A stretch of 64,000 bases of DNA from Augochlora pura (lineage: Eukaryota > Arthropoda > Insecta > Hymenoptera > Halictidae), in contig NC_135772.1 in assembly GCF_028453695.1 (NCBI RefSeq), positions 14,818,001 to 14,882,000 of the forward strand, given 5' to 3'. A model generated the notes under the pieces. It did not search any database, was not told where the DNA came from, and saw only the letters and a program-made list of their open reading frames with translations. Made by a program: the position numbers and the translations under genes. Shown one piece after another: positions 24,495-38,109 of the stretch. How positions within the stretch are numbered: the first letter of the stretch is position 1; every line of letters begins with the position of its first letter.

Positions 24495-25255
24495 CAGACA
24501 GTAATTTCATTTCTAGTACGATCACCGCTGCGAAACGTCGCTCGCCCGAAAGCGAGCCTCGATTCGTTGACACGAAGAAGAAACAGCGTCGAACGTAAAA
24601 GAATAGAGAAACGGGCGGTTCGTGAATCGAATCGACGGACACAGCTTAGACGGACACTTCTTAGATACGATTCATTTATGTCCCCGGAAACGGAACGAGG
24701 CAAACATCGGTTCGATGAAAAAGAATACGCATATATTGATATATATATATTACGATATGTATGTCAGACACCGCCGGGCAAATCATATGCCGTCTGATAG
24801 GATCTCGATCCTTTCTTCTTAAGTTGTACATAATTATGTTAGCGATCGAATTCTCATGTAAAGTGTCGAGGCGAGGGAGGCGGATCGTTTCGAGATATAT
24901 CGCCTCGATTTTGAACGGAAATAGATGTTGTATATCCTACGGTATGAACATTCCTAACGATACCGCGGCGCAACAGCCAGCGGATTCCAGCTAGCGGACG
25001 GAGCGTGACGCCGGAAACATCGAAAACGTTGATCGCCCGCGATCCAGACATTGTCGTTTGCGTGGATCGCGATCACGCAGAACAGCCGGGAGGAGTATAT
25101 AGTACAGTTTAGGTTTTTTTCTCGCGGTCGAGGGTACGATTCCTTGTCGTTGATAATATTATATTTTCTTGGTCCGTAGTTACCTCGGCGACGACCGGAG
25201 AAACGAAACGCGAGTTTTAAAAGTGATAGGGGAGAGGCGAGGATTCTTCGACGAA

Positions 25256-25271
25256 AATAAATAAAAATAAA
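25256..25271 (+). terminator. pros: Overlapping AATAAA cluster, candidate early poly(A) site
   Basis: Three AATAAA hexamers occur in 16 bases (25256, 25260 and 25266). This lies 2.2 kb past the stop codon. The downstream sequence is AT-rich without a clear GT-rich element, so it is a weaker candidate than the site at 27042. Confidence 0.35.
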
Positions 25272-26415
25272 CGGCTGGTGATTAATTAACGATTAATTCA
25301 TTTCCGCGGCGTGAGCGTTTTTAGGACGACGAGGCGATGCAAAACAAAACGTGGAGTTGTTTTTATTGAGAATGGTTGATTGGTAGGGGGAAAAAAAGTG
25401 AAAAAAAAACGAGATTAGGCTAGTCGCGGCGACAGGAGTACTAGTAGCATGGACGACAAAAGGGATTATGGGCAAAACGATATTTAGGGGGAATAAAAGG
25501 GAAAGGAAACGACCGGGATCCAGCATCAGCGGCTTCCGTGAGCGTTAGATTTTTTTAAGGAGAAAAAATGATGATGGTTGGAGGACGATGATGAGAGAAA
25601 TTACGGAAATTATGATAATAAGTGTAACGAAAAAATTGACTAGGTGATGAAGAGGAGATTAATGGAGAGAAAAAAAAACGTAAGAATACCGCGAGCCGGT
25701 GCGTAACTATATACAAAGTAGATTATTTTAAAAACTTATATATACACATATATATAGAAATATATATATGAAGAAATTTTTGGGGACTGTATGTGTACAT
25801 GTAATTGCATGTCCAGATTACATGTATACATACGTGGAAGACTTATGAAACAAAAAAAATAAGGCGGATGTTGGCGCGATTAAAATTGCGTAAATAATGT
25901 GTGACAAAGGGTTTAGACACCTCCCTCATTCCTCTTGTACCCGATCTATTTTTCACACACCCATGCACACGGACATACACACAAGGAACATATTCGTACA
26001 CGGACAACACATATGTACACGTACACACTTTGAACGATGTAGAAATGAAAAAAAAAAGATAAATCACCCGCGAATCCGTACATTGTACAAGGGAAGAAAG
26101 CGCAATGTTTAACGCCTGTGCGTTTACTATACTCCAACAAGAAGTTTCGTTCCCGCTAGACGGTTTGTAGATAATTTATCGTAAAAAAGGTATAATGATT
26201 ATGATTATAAAATATATCTTTGGATGGTAGTCAGTCCCTCTTAAACTTAACCTACATTTTTTCCTATGATTTCGTTCTGTTTTCTTTCCCCTAATTATCA
26301 CTATCACTATTATTCTCGCTATTACGTGCACTATTGTTATGGATAATTATTACCCTTTTTATTATTATCGAATAATACCGATACCATTATTAAAATTATA
26401 ATTACGATTATTAGT

Positions 26416-26467
26416 ACTATTATTATTATTATTATTATTGTCATTACTATTATTATTATTATTATTA
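26416..26467. repeat. (ATT)n microsatellite
   Basis: ATT triplets with a GTC interruption. The RNA would be AU-rich and U-containing, unlike the distal UTR. Confidence 0.85.
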
Positions 26468-26817
26468 CGTTCCGAGTAAACAGTGGAAACGTGACGATTC
26501 GCAATTATGAATGATACGCGTCCGATGGCAATTGATAATTGTCACTGATTTAGTTTACGTCCAAACATTGGCTCATCCCTTTTATGTCGTGGGAACGCAC
26601 GGTGCCGAGCCAAACGATCGATGTTCCCTGTCCTTGAAGTCCTGTCCCCAATTTTCTGTTTCTCTCGGTCCTTAGATTTCACGATCAACCCTCGATAAAA
26701 ACAAAACCATCCCCTTGCCTCAACGTTTTCGACGTCGTTACGTCCACGCTCTGGCATTTAGTTATTATTATTACTATTATTATTGTATTTACTTATTTTA
26801 CTATGCCAACGTCGATG

Positions 26818-26878
26818 ATTATTATTACTATTATTATTATTATTATTATCATTATTATTATTATTATTATTATTATTA
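26818..26878. repeat. (ATT)n microsatellite
   Basis: A second, longer ATT array lies 150 bases before the AU-rich nonamer and proximal poly(A) signal. Confidence 0.85.
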
Positions 26879-27023
26879 AGCATGTATTATGCAGTGTACA
26901 CAGCAGAGAAAAGCAAAAAAGGAATACCACATAAAACACACACGTTTTTTGTAAGCGGTGAGTCTTAACCTAGTCACGAGTCACTATTTTTTAATTTTAA
27001 CGATCAATTTATCGATTATTATT

Positions 27024-27047
27024 TTATTTATTATTTACGACAATAAA
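27024..27047 (+). terminator. pros: Proximal poly(A) signal with adjacent AU-rich nonamer
   Basis: TTATTTATT, the classical AU-rich destabilising nonamer, sits at 27024-27032 and is followed by AATAAA at 27042-27047. A T/G-rich downstream stretch (TTGTCTTTATTTTCG and following) begins about 20 bases later, as expected for a cleavage site near 27060. A second AATAAA lies at 27112-27117. The arrangement fits a genuine proximal polyadenylation site for a short isoform; use is not proven. Confidence 0.6.
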
Positions 27048-27385
27048 AGCGAGACCATTAGACTATGAGTTGTCTTTATTTTCGTTCGTTCTGTTCATTA
27101 CTCCTTGTGTTAATAAATGCTCGTAACACACCCCCGACATAACAACCCACGAAACACCATATTATGTATACCTAGATTTGTTTAGCGATGGAAAAGAAAA
27201 ATTGATATTCGTTCGGAAAGTTCTGTTGAAACTTGCCACGATCGGCTAACCTGGCCTACCTTCTTATTCGATAAACGAACGAAGAAAACGACAAAGACAC
27301 TACCTGGGCTGGAAACCGAACTATCGTCGAGTCGAATCGCAATCGCGGGACACGAATATCACGGTCTCTTTTAGTACGATACCGT

Positions 27386-27416
27386 GGGGGGTGGGAGGGG
27401 GGAGGGATGGGGCGGG
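27386..27416 (+). other. G-quadruplex-capable motif
   Basis: Six G tracts of three or more are separated by one or two bases each (27386-27391, 27393-27395, 27397-27402, 27404-27406, 27409-27412 and 27414-27416). It lies just past the inferred proximal poly(A) site, on the RNA-sense strand. Confidence 0.65.
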
Positions 27417-30335
27417 AATAGAGAAGTTTTGGAAAGTATGTAGGAAAATTTTCGGAAAATTTCAACTCTCTTAGATAAATAGACAGTGGCCTAAAATTAG
27501 TGATCTCCTTCGGCGCTGGCCTAAGATTTTGGTCTAAACGTTTTACGGGGAGAGAAATAGAAAATGATAGAGAACGAAAAAAAAAATTGTTGCGAACGTG
27601 TACGACGCGAGTACATTAGCTGGGGAAAATAGAAAAACCGTAGGAAAATTGTTTCGGGGGAAAAAAAAACGGTGTCGACGAACGTTGGTAGTCATAGTAC
27701 CTGGGGTCGCGGTCGCGTGGCTCGACGATTCGATACCGCGATTTCTAGCCTGATCACGTCGTGTCGTATCCGCGAATTCTTCCTTTCGTTCGACCATTTT
27801 AATTGCCACCGTAAACTCTCGCACCCACTGAAAAAAGAAAATAAATAAAATAAAAACACACTACACGCCGGGGGGAAAAAAAAAATGTTTATTGAACGAA
27901 TCTCGAAGGAAATTTAATCTACCAATGCACGATGCGATTAGCATACTCGCCGCGTTCGACAAATTGCGCTCGTTTGTGCCGCAAATATTTGCCGGTACGA
28001 CTCCAATCTGGCCGAGGGGGGGGAAAAAAAAAAGAAGATAAAAGAGCTCGACCGCTTTCTATTTGTTTATCGGGCACTATGAGCAACCGATCGACGGGAA
28101 GCGATCGTCAGGTTACAAATTACAGAAAACGAAATAAAATTAAAATGAAACGATTCCTCATCGTTCCCGATGAATTACTCGATGAGATTAGCGTTAAAAA
28201 TCGTAAATATAGCAACGTTATTTTCGGCGAATTAGTTTAACGTTCGGATCAACGATTACCTTAATCATTCAGACCATGACAAACGCTGCAACAGAACGCA
28301 TTCGTGGATTAAACAGAGCTCGTATCGCGGAACTTTCGAATCACTTTACGCGTCAACATCTTTTACAAAGGAAGCCCAAGCATATCCTCTTCACACCGCT
28401 GAGAGAAATACATCTCACCGCCGAACAATGAAATATGATTCGCAAAACTTTATGTTACTCAACGACAGAACCATACGGAACTTAGTGAGAGACTCCATCC
28501 CACTGCGACAAAACACCGGATAGAACCGAGAAATTGACCATCAGTAACGCCCAACCGACAAACAGCTGGAATTAGAATCAAGGATATCATCAACGCAACA
28601 ACGACAAATTCGTTCAAAACGATTCAAAACCGAACCGAGCACGCTTTATTAGCAACAGAAGCACGCCAGCTAGCCAGGAACAAATTTCTGTTTCCCAGTT
28701 CGACCGACGAACGTCCGAGATCGAAATCCATTTCCGAATAATCCCGAGTCGTACTTCTCATCGCGGACTTGTCCGCAACTGGGAGAGAAAGAGAGAGACA
28801 GAGTGAGAAGAAGAAGAAGATGATGATGAAGTAAGAAGTAAGAAGGATAAGCCAAGCCGTCATTTTCAACGAAATCGAGAAAGGAAAAGCGTTCGTCGAA
28901 GCAGGCAGACTCCGAGCAGATTGAAAGAATAACTTTCGATTTCTTTCTCCGTCGATCGAGGTTCGATTAGCGAAGGTCCTGTCGAGGCGATGGACGAGCC
29001 GTCAACGGATCGAGACGTGTCGCGAACGGAACCGAGAAAACCCGCGTCCTGCGCTCCCTGTCGTCCCACGCGAGGATCCATCCGGATCGATCCCCGGCGT
29101 TTGGCGGCGTGGTGGATCCGAGGCTCCGAAAGTGGCCCCGGGGACAGGATCGGGGGCGGAAGGGTAGTCGGGGCTGCGGAGAACGAACAAAATTCGGGAC
29201 TTCCTGTGCCGGCGACTAGTTTTTGCCGACTTTCACCGATAACAGACGAGTCCGCGCGATGCTGTTCGAGGTACGGAGAGGGACGATTGTGGATGAAACA
29301 AAACGGGACGAAGGATAATGACGAACAATAGCCGATTAACTTTGCCGTCGTCGCTCCGTAACGCGGGATCACAAAATGCGGGAAGAGTGACGACGATGAC
29401 GATTATCATGATCCACGGATGATGATAAATGATGATGACGATGACGACGATGATGATTCGATGAGCATGGACAGAAGGAGAAAATCGAATGGAACGCGGA
29501 ATCGAGAGATGTAACGAAAGAAAAAAAAAAAGAAACCGAACACGAGAATTGGGATAAATGATAAAAAAAAAAAACGTCAAAGCTAAATAAGCACACATTA
29601 CGTACATACCTAAACGCGTAAGTCTTAAGGAACACACACATGTGTAAGCAGAATTAGTTAATAGTATTTAACGTTAAACACTTGCAAGCTATTAATTATT
29701 ATATAAATGATTAAACTCGAGGTAATTAAACCAAAAAAAGTATAAATACTAATGAAAACCGAGCGGAAGGTCGTATCACGCTGCAGAGAGGACGATGGGA
29801 TTATAAAAGTATGAACTACCCCCGATTCAAACGACGGCGGCGTAGAGAGAAAATTAAACGGGAATGAGTAAACAGACACACACACACGTTAATTAAACTA
29901 ATTATTACTGTACGATTATATATTATTACTACGATTATTACCTATCGAGTTCGAGAATCGTCGTGATAAAAAGAAAGAAAAAATTGATTAAAAGCCGTGT
30001 CGACGTAGGATATTTAAGATGGCGAGAGAGAAAGAGAGAGCGAATGCTAAATGGGATTTACTCGAGGTTAGAATGAGAAATACTAACGAGGAAGTGTGTG
30101 TGTGTGTTCGTGCGAGTTTTACGAGAGAAAGGGAGAGAACGTGTATAAGAGTGTGAAAGAACTGACGAGAGAGAGAAAGAGAGAGAGAGAGAGATATGAG
30201 AAAGAGAGAAAGAGCGCGAGCTAGCGAGATGAGGAGCAAGGTGAGAATACTTCGAAGTACGTTCATCGAGAATAATCATTCCTCAAACTATTAGAAACGT
30301 AATTAGGATATACATATTAATGACGCAATGCTGCG

Positions 30336-30352
30336 CGATCCACGGTGGATCG
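30336..30352 (+). other. Near-perfect palindrome beside a CA microsatellite
   Basis: CGATCCAC and GTGGATCG flank a single central G. As RNA it folds as a hairpin of five to seven pairs. A CA run (30353-30370) follows at once. Confidence 0.6.
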
Positions 30353-33300
30353 ACACACACACACACACACATGTGTGACGCGTCGTAATCGCGGACGCGC
30401 GCGATAGAGAAAGTTTAAGCAAAGAGAGGTCAGAGAGATAGAGCGCGAGAAAACATGGGAGGTTGATAATATAGCAAATGATTTTTTTCTGCGTAGTGTC
30501 TCATCGTGAACCGGGGGAATAAAAAAAATAATCGTGCGCCTTTCGGATCGGGCGCGAAGCGAGCGAGCGAGCGCGCACGCGACACGTTAGTCTTTATAGT
30601 TATAGGGACGCAAGGGAGAAGAAATCGAGTGTGATTCGGGTATAGTGTGACTGAAACGAGGAGTACCGAGCACGTGAGAGGGAGCGAGATTGTACAGTGA
30701 ACAAGAGTGAAAGAGCAATAGAGAAAAAAAGAGAGAAAGCGAGAGAGAGAGAGAAAGGGAGAGAGAGAGGAGGATGAATGTGTAGAGAGACGAGAGAGGA
30801 GTTATGTTTTTATGTGAGGATAGCGCGTGCGTATGCGAAGAAATTAAAGAGATGAATTAAGCAAAAATAATGAAGAGAGAGAGAGAGAGGGGCGCAAAGC
30901 AGGTGATTAGGGGAAGAAGAAACGGGAGTAATTACTGATTGTTGACACCGAGTGAGCAAACTTTCTGTGTGATAATCTCGTAGTACACGTAGCACGTTAA
31001 GTCTACAATAAGTTTCGGTAGGAGATTTTTAGGTGAGAGCGACTAAACTTTTTAAAGAAAATGGAGAAAAGAATAAGACGAACGGGGGTAATTAGGGCGA
31101 ACGCGAAATTTTTGCGGTGTCCTCCGGTCCGTGGCGTTCGGGAGGCGTTCATGTTCGTAGATTTTACGGAGTTTTATCCAAAAAAAAAAAAGCAGAAGAC
31201 AAAAATCTCTGGTGTTCGGTCCATCGATCGTCCGTCTACATATCACCGCGTTTGTCCTAACGTTGATTCGTGTGTCGATCAGTTACAGGGGACTCGGCGC
31301 GACCGTGGATCACTCCGGTCCGTCGAATCGATCCATGAGATTCGGTTCTTTGCGTTTGAATCTTAATCGCGTCCCGCTAGAGAATCCTTCTGCTCCCGAT
31401 CGCGATACACGAGACGCTCCCCCTAAACTATAGTTTACAGAACAGAGGGCAGTCGATACTCCTGCCCGCGATCACAGGTCGGCTCTCTGCAGGCTGCGTT
31501 GTTTCAACCGGATTCATTTCCCTTCGCTTTCATCGTTTCGTAATTTTTCGTTTAATCGTTTGAACCGTTGATTCTGCAATAAATTTCGTTGACCGCAGAA
31601 AATGTTCGAGTTCGGTTCGAAAAGCCGGGGTTGTTTGCTCGAAACGCGAATAAACAAATATTCAGTCTGAAATTTCGCAAAATGAAGGGACTAAGAGTCG
31701 AGAGAATTAGTTTAAGTAACGTCTTTGGCTGCTTTTCGAGGTCTATTTCGTGACGAGCGTGTGTGAGGACGAGTGAACGAGACGAACGAGCGTGTGCACG
31801 TTAAAGCGAGAATGTGATGAGGAAAGAAAAAGAAAATAATAAAACTTTAATAGAGGTAGCGAAAATTCTAAATTAAAGTTCCTATCGCTTAGCCTTCTAG
31901 CTGAACTTCGGCGACCAGTTTCGACTAAACAACCCCTAGAGTTCCTGCATGAGTACATTGATCGCCGTTCAACTACCTCGAATTAGACAAACCACTGACG
32001 GCAGCCCGCAAACGCCGAAAACAGCCTGCAAAGAATCGACACGCGCGCGCGCGCGCGCACACGCGCGTTTCCCAATCACTTTTCACGTGACAGCCGATAG
32101 AACGAGAGGTGCCTGATACTCGGACTCTCGCGCGATTTATACTGGACCGGACGGTCCCACGATACCCCCCTCGGTATTTTCGTGTCGCGGTACGATCGGG
32201 GAGAAAGATTTTCGCGGACCGTGAAAACGCCGCCTCTCGGGGCCCGCTAGCCAAGACAAGGGAGGACCCGTTCAAGTCGGAAGTCTAAGGGGTGGGTGGA
32301 TGTTCACGGGGATAGAGAGGCGAGGACCGACGAAATTGGGAATGGTATAGAGAGGAGCGTGTAGGGAGCCAAGTGTCCTTGATGCGACCGTCGTTGAAGC
32401 CACGAAACCTCGCGATCTCAACAGGTGATTTTTTTGGTTCGATGAGAAGAGAACAATCGGGAACGGTGTGTTCGATGATAGTAGGTTGGTAGCGGCGGTA
32501 ATACAGTTGTAGATGGAAAGAAAAAAAAAAAAGAAGGGGAAACATCAAGGGAGACAGTTTAGTGAAGAGGGCGGTAGAGGAAAGGAACGGAAAAAAGTCA
32601 CGACTGAAAAGAAATCCATGCGAATTGTGATTTCGGAACTGAGTTCGGAGCCACGGGCGATAGACGTTCGGCGCAAACCGATCCTAGCTGAGAGAAAAAA
32701 AATGTGAAGACTGGTGTGAGAGTGAGTGAGAAAGATAGAGAGCGAGATGGAGAGGAAGAGTGAGAGCGTGAGGAAGAGCGAAAGGAAACGAGAGAGAGAG
32801 AGAGAGAGGGAGAGAGAGAGATGATGCGACTGAGGAACGAGCGGATGGAAATCGGTCGAATGACAGATCGAGCGTGTGCGCGGAGCAATAGAGACAACGA
32901 ACGAATGCTTTGAGGAAAAATTTTGAAAAGAGGAAAAAAATTGTGAAAAATTATACAGAGATCAGCCGACCTCCTTGCCTACCGGGAGGTCCGCATATAT
33001 GTATTGTAAAGAAAACAAGACTAGTAAATGATAAAAAATGTGCGCGTGGAACAACCGAGCGAAAGGGCGACAGACAGAGAGGGAGCGAATGCGAGAGAGA
33101 ATGGAAAGAAATTATTAGACCAGTTGTATATGTAAGTTAACGAGGAATTTTCTCCCCATCCTTTTCGTGCACGATACTTTCGGCCAAACTTTCGCGAGCG
33201 TGAATGCGAAATCGAGAAAAAGCTGAAGCGAGATGTTCTGTGCGTGTTAACCGTATGAGTAAGGGAGAGTGAGAAAGAGAGGAACGTAAGACATGGGAAG

Positions 33301-34085
33301 GTTTTCTTTTTATTCGATAAGGTCAATAAAAGTCAGAGTAAAGAAGAAAGACGGAAATTATGTGGCCGATATCATGTCCGTCGTTCAACTCGATAGCACC
33401 ATGTTCGAGCAGGATCGAATCGATTGCAGAAGAGCTGGCAATACGGATAAAAAAAGAAGGACAAATAAGACAGAAATATTAGAGAAGTGTCGCTATCCAT
33501 CTAACCCCTAGTGTGAAAGCAACGAATGTCCAGCCGGAAATGTTCCAAGATGAATATGAACATGCTCGCCCGCTCCCATTTTCGCTTCATTGTTATCGAA
33601 CATGATTCGATAATCTTCGCCCCAAAAGACACGTTTCAATGTCCACCTGTTTACTGTCCCACGGGCTCTGAATATTATTGTTAATGAGAGAAGAGCAACG
33701 TTGTAGCTAGCCCGCGCGTCGACTGTTCGATTTCAACGAGGAATTGAAATCGGATGCAATCTCCTTCTAAATCGGTTGTGCTCCCGAAGATGCCGCGAGC
33801 AACTTTCCCCAACTTTCATCACTCTCATCTAGCTATCTTCCAGCAGGGATAAAACGGAAAGATAAAATGTAGGGAGTGAGAGCGAGAGAGACAGAGAGAG
33901 AAAGAGAGATAGAGAGAAAGGAAACGCAGCCAGCCCCACGTTGCGCGATTTGCAACGAAAAAAACTTTTTCATTGGCCATTGGACATATTCCTGCTTTTG
34001 TGAGTGAGTCGGAGAGCCCGAGGAGATGCTGATGAATGTACTTGCGTGTACCCGAGAAGAGCACACACAAGATGAGAATGGGGAC

Positions 34086-34107
34086 GATGATGATGATGAT
34101 GATGATG
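34086..34107. repeat. (GAT)n microsatellite
   Basis: Seven consecutive GAT triplets. Confidence 0.85.
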
Positions 34108-34276
34108 TTTAAAATATCTGAAAATGTATTTCTTGCGCATACGTCTCAGTCAGCGAAACTCGTGCTAGGTTATACACGTATTATCGTATGTAGGGAATCG
34201 TAGGTGTATTAAGGTTTAACGATGCATTACAAAAAATAACAAAACAAAATAATAACAGGGGATACTGTGGATGAAG

Positions 34277-34425
34277 TGAGGAAGAGAGAGAGATAGAGAG
34301 AGAGAGAAAGAGAGAGAAAGTGAGAGAGAGAATGTGAGTGAGAACGAGAGAGAGAGAGAAAGAGAGAGAGAGAAAGAGATACTTATTTAGCGAACGAGAT
34401 ATGGAGAGAGAGAGAGAGAGAAAAG
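34277..34425 (+). repeat. Extended GA-rich tract
   Basis: Several GA runs are joined by AAAG and TGAG interruptions, with a short AT-rich gap near 34380. This is the longest purine tract of the inferred UTR. Confidence 0.85.
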
Positions 34426-35080
34426 AAAAATAAAGAAAAGTAAAAATAAAAGAAAATAAATTTAGCAGAACAGACAAAGCAGTAAACAAAGCAAAATACC
34501 TACGTTGATGTGTGAGGATGTGAGCTAGATCGCCACGTTGAGTCCGATGAAGTCCTCAGAGATAATATACAAGCGCAGACCCTCCGCAGATTGAGGTGAA
34601 AAAGGAGACGCGAGCCTGGGCACCGAGGTCGGTCATCTTCGTCGCTCCGGGACAAGTGTCGGGGGTTTTATAATAGTTTTAAAAAGAAAAAAAAAAGAAA
34701 CGAAAGAAATATCTCACGCCAAAAGCCAGACAATACTTTGATAAAATAAATGTTAGTCGTTAAAACGTTGGTCGCGCGCAGTCTGCGCGGCCGCACGGGG
34801 ATGAACAAAGATTTTCGAACAGGAATATTTTTTTCGAAAAGCACGCCGAGACGAAGCTTGGGGGTGAAACGAACACGGTGCGACGAACGATGGCGCTGAC
34901 CATGCCCGGTCAGCTGGAACGTCTTGTAAGAATATTGTGGGAATTGTTTTTCTGCGCTCCGACCGGTTCGAGATGATCGAGAGCCGAGCCGGAGCAACCT
35001 ACACAAGCAAGTACATTTTCGACTCGGCACCTCTGTCTACACGCCCGCCAGACGCGTTACGCATCTTTCATCCATGAACA

Positions 35081-35120
35081 GTGGCTCTAGGATCGCAGCT
35101 CTTTCGCCGACTAGAGCCAC
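35081..35120 (+). other. Perfect 10-bp stem-loop in the distal 3' UTR
   Basis: GTGGCTCTAG at 35081-35090 is the exact reverse complement of CTAGAGCCAC at 35111-35120, with a 20-base loop. The pairing stops cleanly on both sides. The structure is not part of a simple repeat. It is a candidate protein-binding RNA stem, for instance for a double-stranded RNA-binding factor such as Staufen, which is known to bind prospero mRNA in Drosophila; the link is inference. Confidence 0.7.
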
Positions 35121-38092
35121 CCAATGGTTTTTGTTTTTCGAACGACGAGCGGCGCGAACGCAAAACGATCCACCGTCGTTTAGATCTCGTAGCAACGGCG
35201 ATTAAATTTTATACCAGCTAAAGTTCTATTTTTCATTATTCCGACGAGGTATCGAAGAAATTAATGATCTCTAGAAAGTGCGGCGGCCAAACGATCAATA
35301 TAACGACCAAATACTGATTAGATGATAGACAATGTATCGCGGTGGTAAAGTTTTCGTGCGCGCCGATCAACGACAGTCACGACGACAATCGGTTTTCGTT
35401 GCAATAGCGATCGGCGCGGGTCGTGCAGACTCCGACCCCCCACGATCAATCAAGTCCACCCCCATTTGCCCCGTTAACAAGCAACCTCCTTCGATTCGGC
35501 CTGGAACGTGAGACAGAGGTACCAACTCGTCGACCTGCCTACTTTTCACGCAATACGATATTTAATGACTATACCACTTTCAACATATGGACATTCCTTT
35601 CGTACGTTCTACCGGAATTTTACTAAGTTCGCTTTCGACACGAGAAGTTTTTGGATCGATTCATTGCTGTCCTAAGTTGCGCACAAGACGACACACAGAG
35701 ATGTAGTGCGGGGGAGTCGTCGTCCCCGATCGTTCCGCGGGCCCGCGATCGAGAATGGTCGCGGGACCGGCGGAACGGGAACGCGCGACGGCTCCTCGGC
35801 AACGGAGACTGAAAAAATTCCGTGTTTCGGCAAACACCAAAAAAGAAAAACTCAGCTCGGATGGCGGGCGGGAACGTGCTCGCGCGTACGATCACAACCG
35901 CGTGGCAGTGTTCCCGTTTGTCAGCAGAACACACAACAAGTCAGTGCTCGGCAAGGCGAAGTGCATCAGTCGCCTAGCAGCACACCCACACACACGCGTA
36001 CAACGACACGGAGGGACGCGGGCGCACACGTGTGTAGAAGGGTCGCACACGTTGCACGGCCGTCTCGCAAAACACGTTCGCACATGCACGCACACCTACG
36101 CACACCTCACACCAAGCGACACGCTCTGACACGCGACACACTGACACCCGACACAGGTACACGCAGTTTCGGCCAGAATCCAAAAGACACATCAAGGAAA
36201 AAAGTACAAGTTTATCACGTTGCGCCTTAATGTTAAAAAATAAAAGTTGATCAAAAGAGTGGAAGATGAGAAAAAAAAATAAATGCGAAGCGTATTCTTA
36301 ACCAAAATCGGCCTTAGTATATACTTTTCCAGGGCCGAACGGTGATAGACGACCAGCGACCTTCCGCGCTCTCGACCATCCCCCCACCCCGACCCCCCGC
36401 TCCCCGTATGCCCCGGAGAGAAAAGAAGCTCCCTCTTCTCTAGATTGTATAAATGATATATTATAAATATATGTATACATATAGCGGTTGGTATCCGCCG
36501 GCGGTGGGACGTTTCGAAACCTCGCAGCTAACTCAGCAAATCACAAAAAAAACCATCGAACGATTTAGGGAAAAAATTTTCGCGGACTTTAACGGGAGAG
36601 GACAACGGAGGAAGAGTTTGTGTGTGAGAGAGAGAGAGAGAGGGAAGGAAGGAGGAGAACGAAAAGGCATAAAGACGAAAAGAGGAGCAAAATAGTTTTC
36701 TCGGTTCCCACCGCGTCCGGCTGGATTCGAAATTCTTATGGTCCGCGTGCATGTTGGACGAGGAGCGAGAAAATCGGCGGCAACGCGAGTCGCCCTCACC
36801 CCCCGTCTACGACGTGGACGCGAGATCTGTCTTTCAAAGCCCCATCTCGATCGCCGGAAGGTCTCCAGTCGATCATCGCGCGGCCCGAACACTCCATTCC
36901 CGCAACCTCATCGCGATTTGTCCCCCCATCCGAATACCTCCCGCCCCGTAAAGAAACCCTCTTCCGCCACCCCCCTACGCCCCGAACCCACCGAATCCTA
37001 ATCTGCTCGAGAACGGAACGGGCAGCCAGAGATCTAGAATGAGGATTAAAGGAAAAAAATAAATAAATAAACGGAAACACAGTGAACACTCATCCGTCAG
37101 ACGAGAGAGAGAGACAAGGAACGAGGCGTTTCCTTTCTCGCGTCAGCGAAGAAAAACAGTTCCTGCATCTGAAAATTAAGCGACAACGCGAGTGGACGGG
37201 TCACCCGGAATTATTCCAACGGCCTTTCGTCTTTGGATCGTTCGACATCGTGGTTCCAGGAAAGTGAGAAGGAGATGATAGTGGGGAACACGGTCGGAAG
37301 ACTGGAGGATGTGGAATAGTGACGAACGGGGATATGAAAGGGAAAGAATGTGCACAGGACTCGACTGTGGGCTCGCTGTTCCCCGCGGCCGGGACGAAGG
37401 AAAATTTGCCAAAAATCCGAGAGTAATGTCGGATATAAACCTGCAGTCAAGAGCGAGAAAGAGCGAGCGAGAGAAAGTGATCGAGAGAAAGAGAGCGAGA
37501 GAGAGAGAGAGAAAGAAAGAACGATAGAGAACGAAAGGGCATTAAGGAGGGATTAACCATGTATTATCTCGTCACGTAGATCTGCGGTATTATTTAACAT
37601 CCGTTTTTTGAAACCTGTATCTGCGAGAGACCCGACTTAGGACTCGAGAACGAAAACGGGTCTTCATTGACCCTGCTGCTCGCTCCAAGTTCGAATACAA
37701 CGTACACGATGCTACGCTTTCGTCGGATAACTGTGACCGCAACACGGGAAACGTCAGAAAAATTCGAATACTTTACTTACTTTAATACTTTAATTCGGCA
37801 TATCTGCCTGCAATTCTCAAATTTCGATACAATGTTACTTAATATCTACCTATTGTCAATTAGAGAGAAATAGTTTAACTTCTAGAAATATTTTACTCTG
37901 AATTACTAATTTCTCTAGAAAACATTACTCGGCAATTATTATACTTTCTAAATTCAATTAAAATCTCGATACTTTGCTGAAAAATGCAACTAGAAAATTT
38001 CATTATTAGACAAGTTTAGTTCTAAAATCTGCTAATTGGAAACGACTGTTACGAAAATTAGGCGTTTCACCGTGTCAGCGTCCAGTCACCGA

Positions 38093-38109
38093 CTCCGCCG
38101 CAGGCGGAG
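38093..38109 (+). other. Small GC hairpin
   Basis: CTCCGCC (38093-38099) and GGCGGAG (38103-38109) pair perfectly around a 3-base loop GCA. It stands at the start of a GC-rich patch after 500 bases of AT-rich sequence. Confidence 0.6.

Larger units (their letters stand above)
23038..27065 (+). other. pros: Inferred proximal 3' UTR of prospero (short isoform)
   Basis: This stretch follows the stop codon directly and ends at a well-formed poly(A) region: an AU-rich nonamer at 27024-27032, AATAAA at 27042-27047 and T/G-rich sequence at 27067-27095. The first kilobase is GC-rich and includes a 178-codon non-repetitive frame (23432-23968) with no recognisable domain. From 25.1 kb it turns AT-rich, with ATT/TTA triplet arrays at 26416-26467 and 26818-26878. 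It would give a 3' UTR of about 4 kb. No splice signals of note were seen. Confidence 0.65.

Noticed and set aside
25835..25843. Nine-base match to the start of miR-7.
   Set aside because: The match ends after the seed and there is no precursor hairpin.
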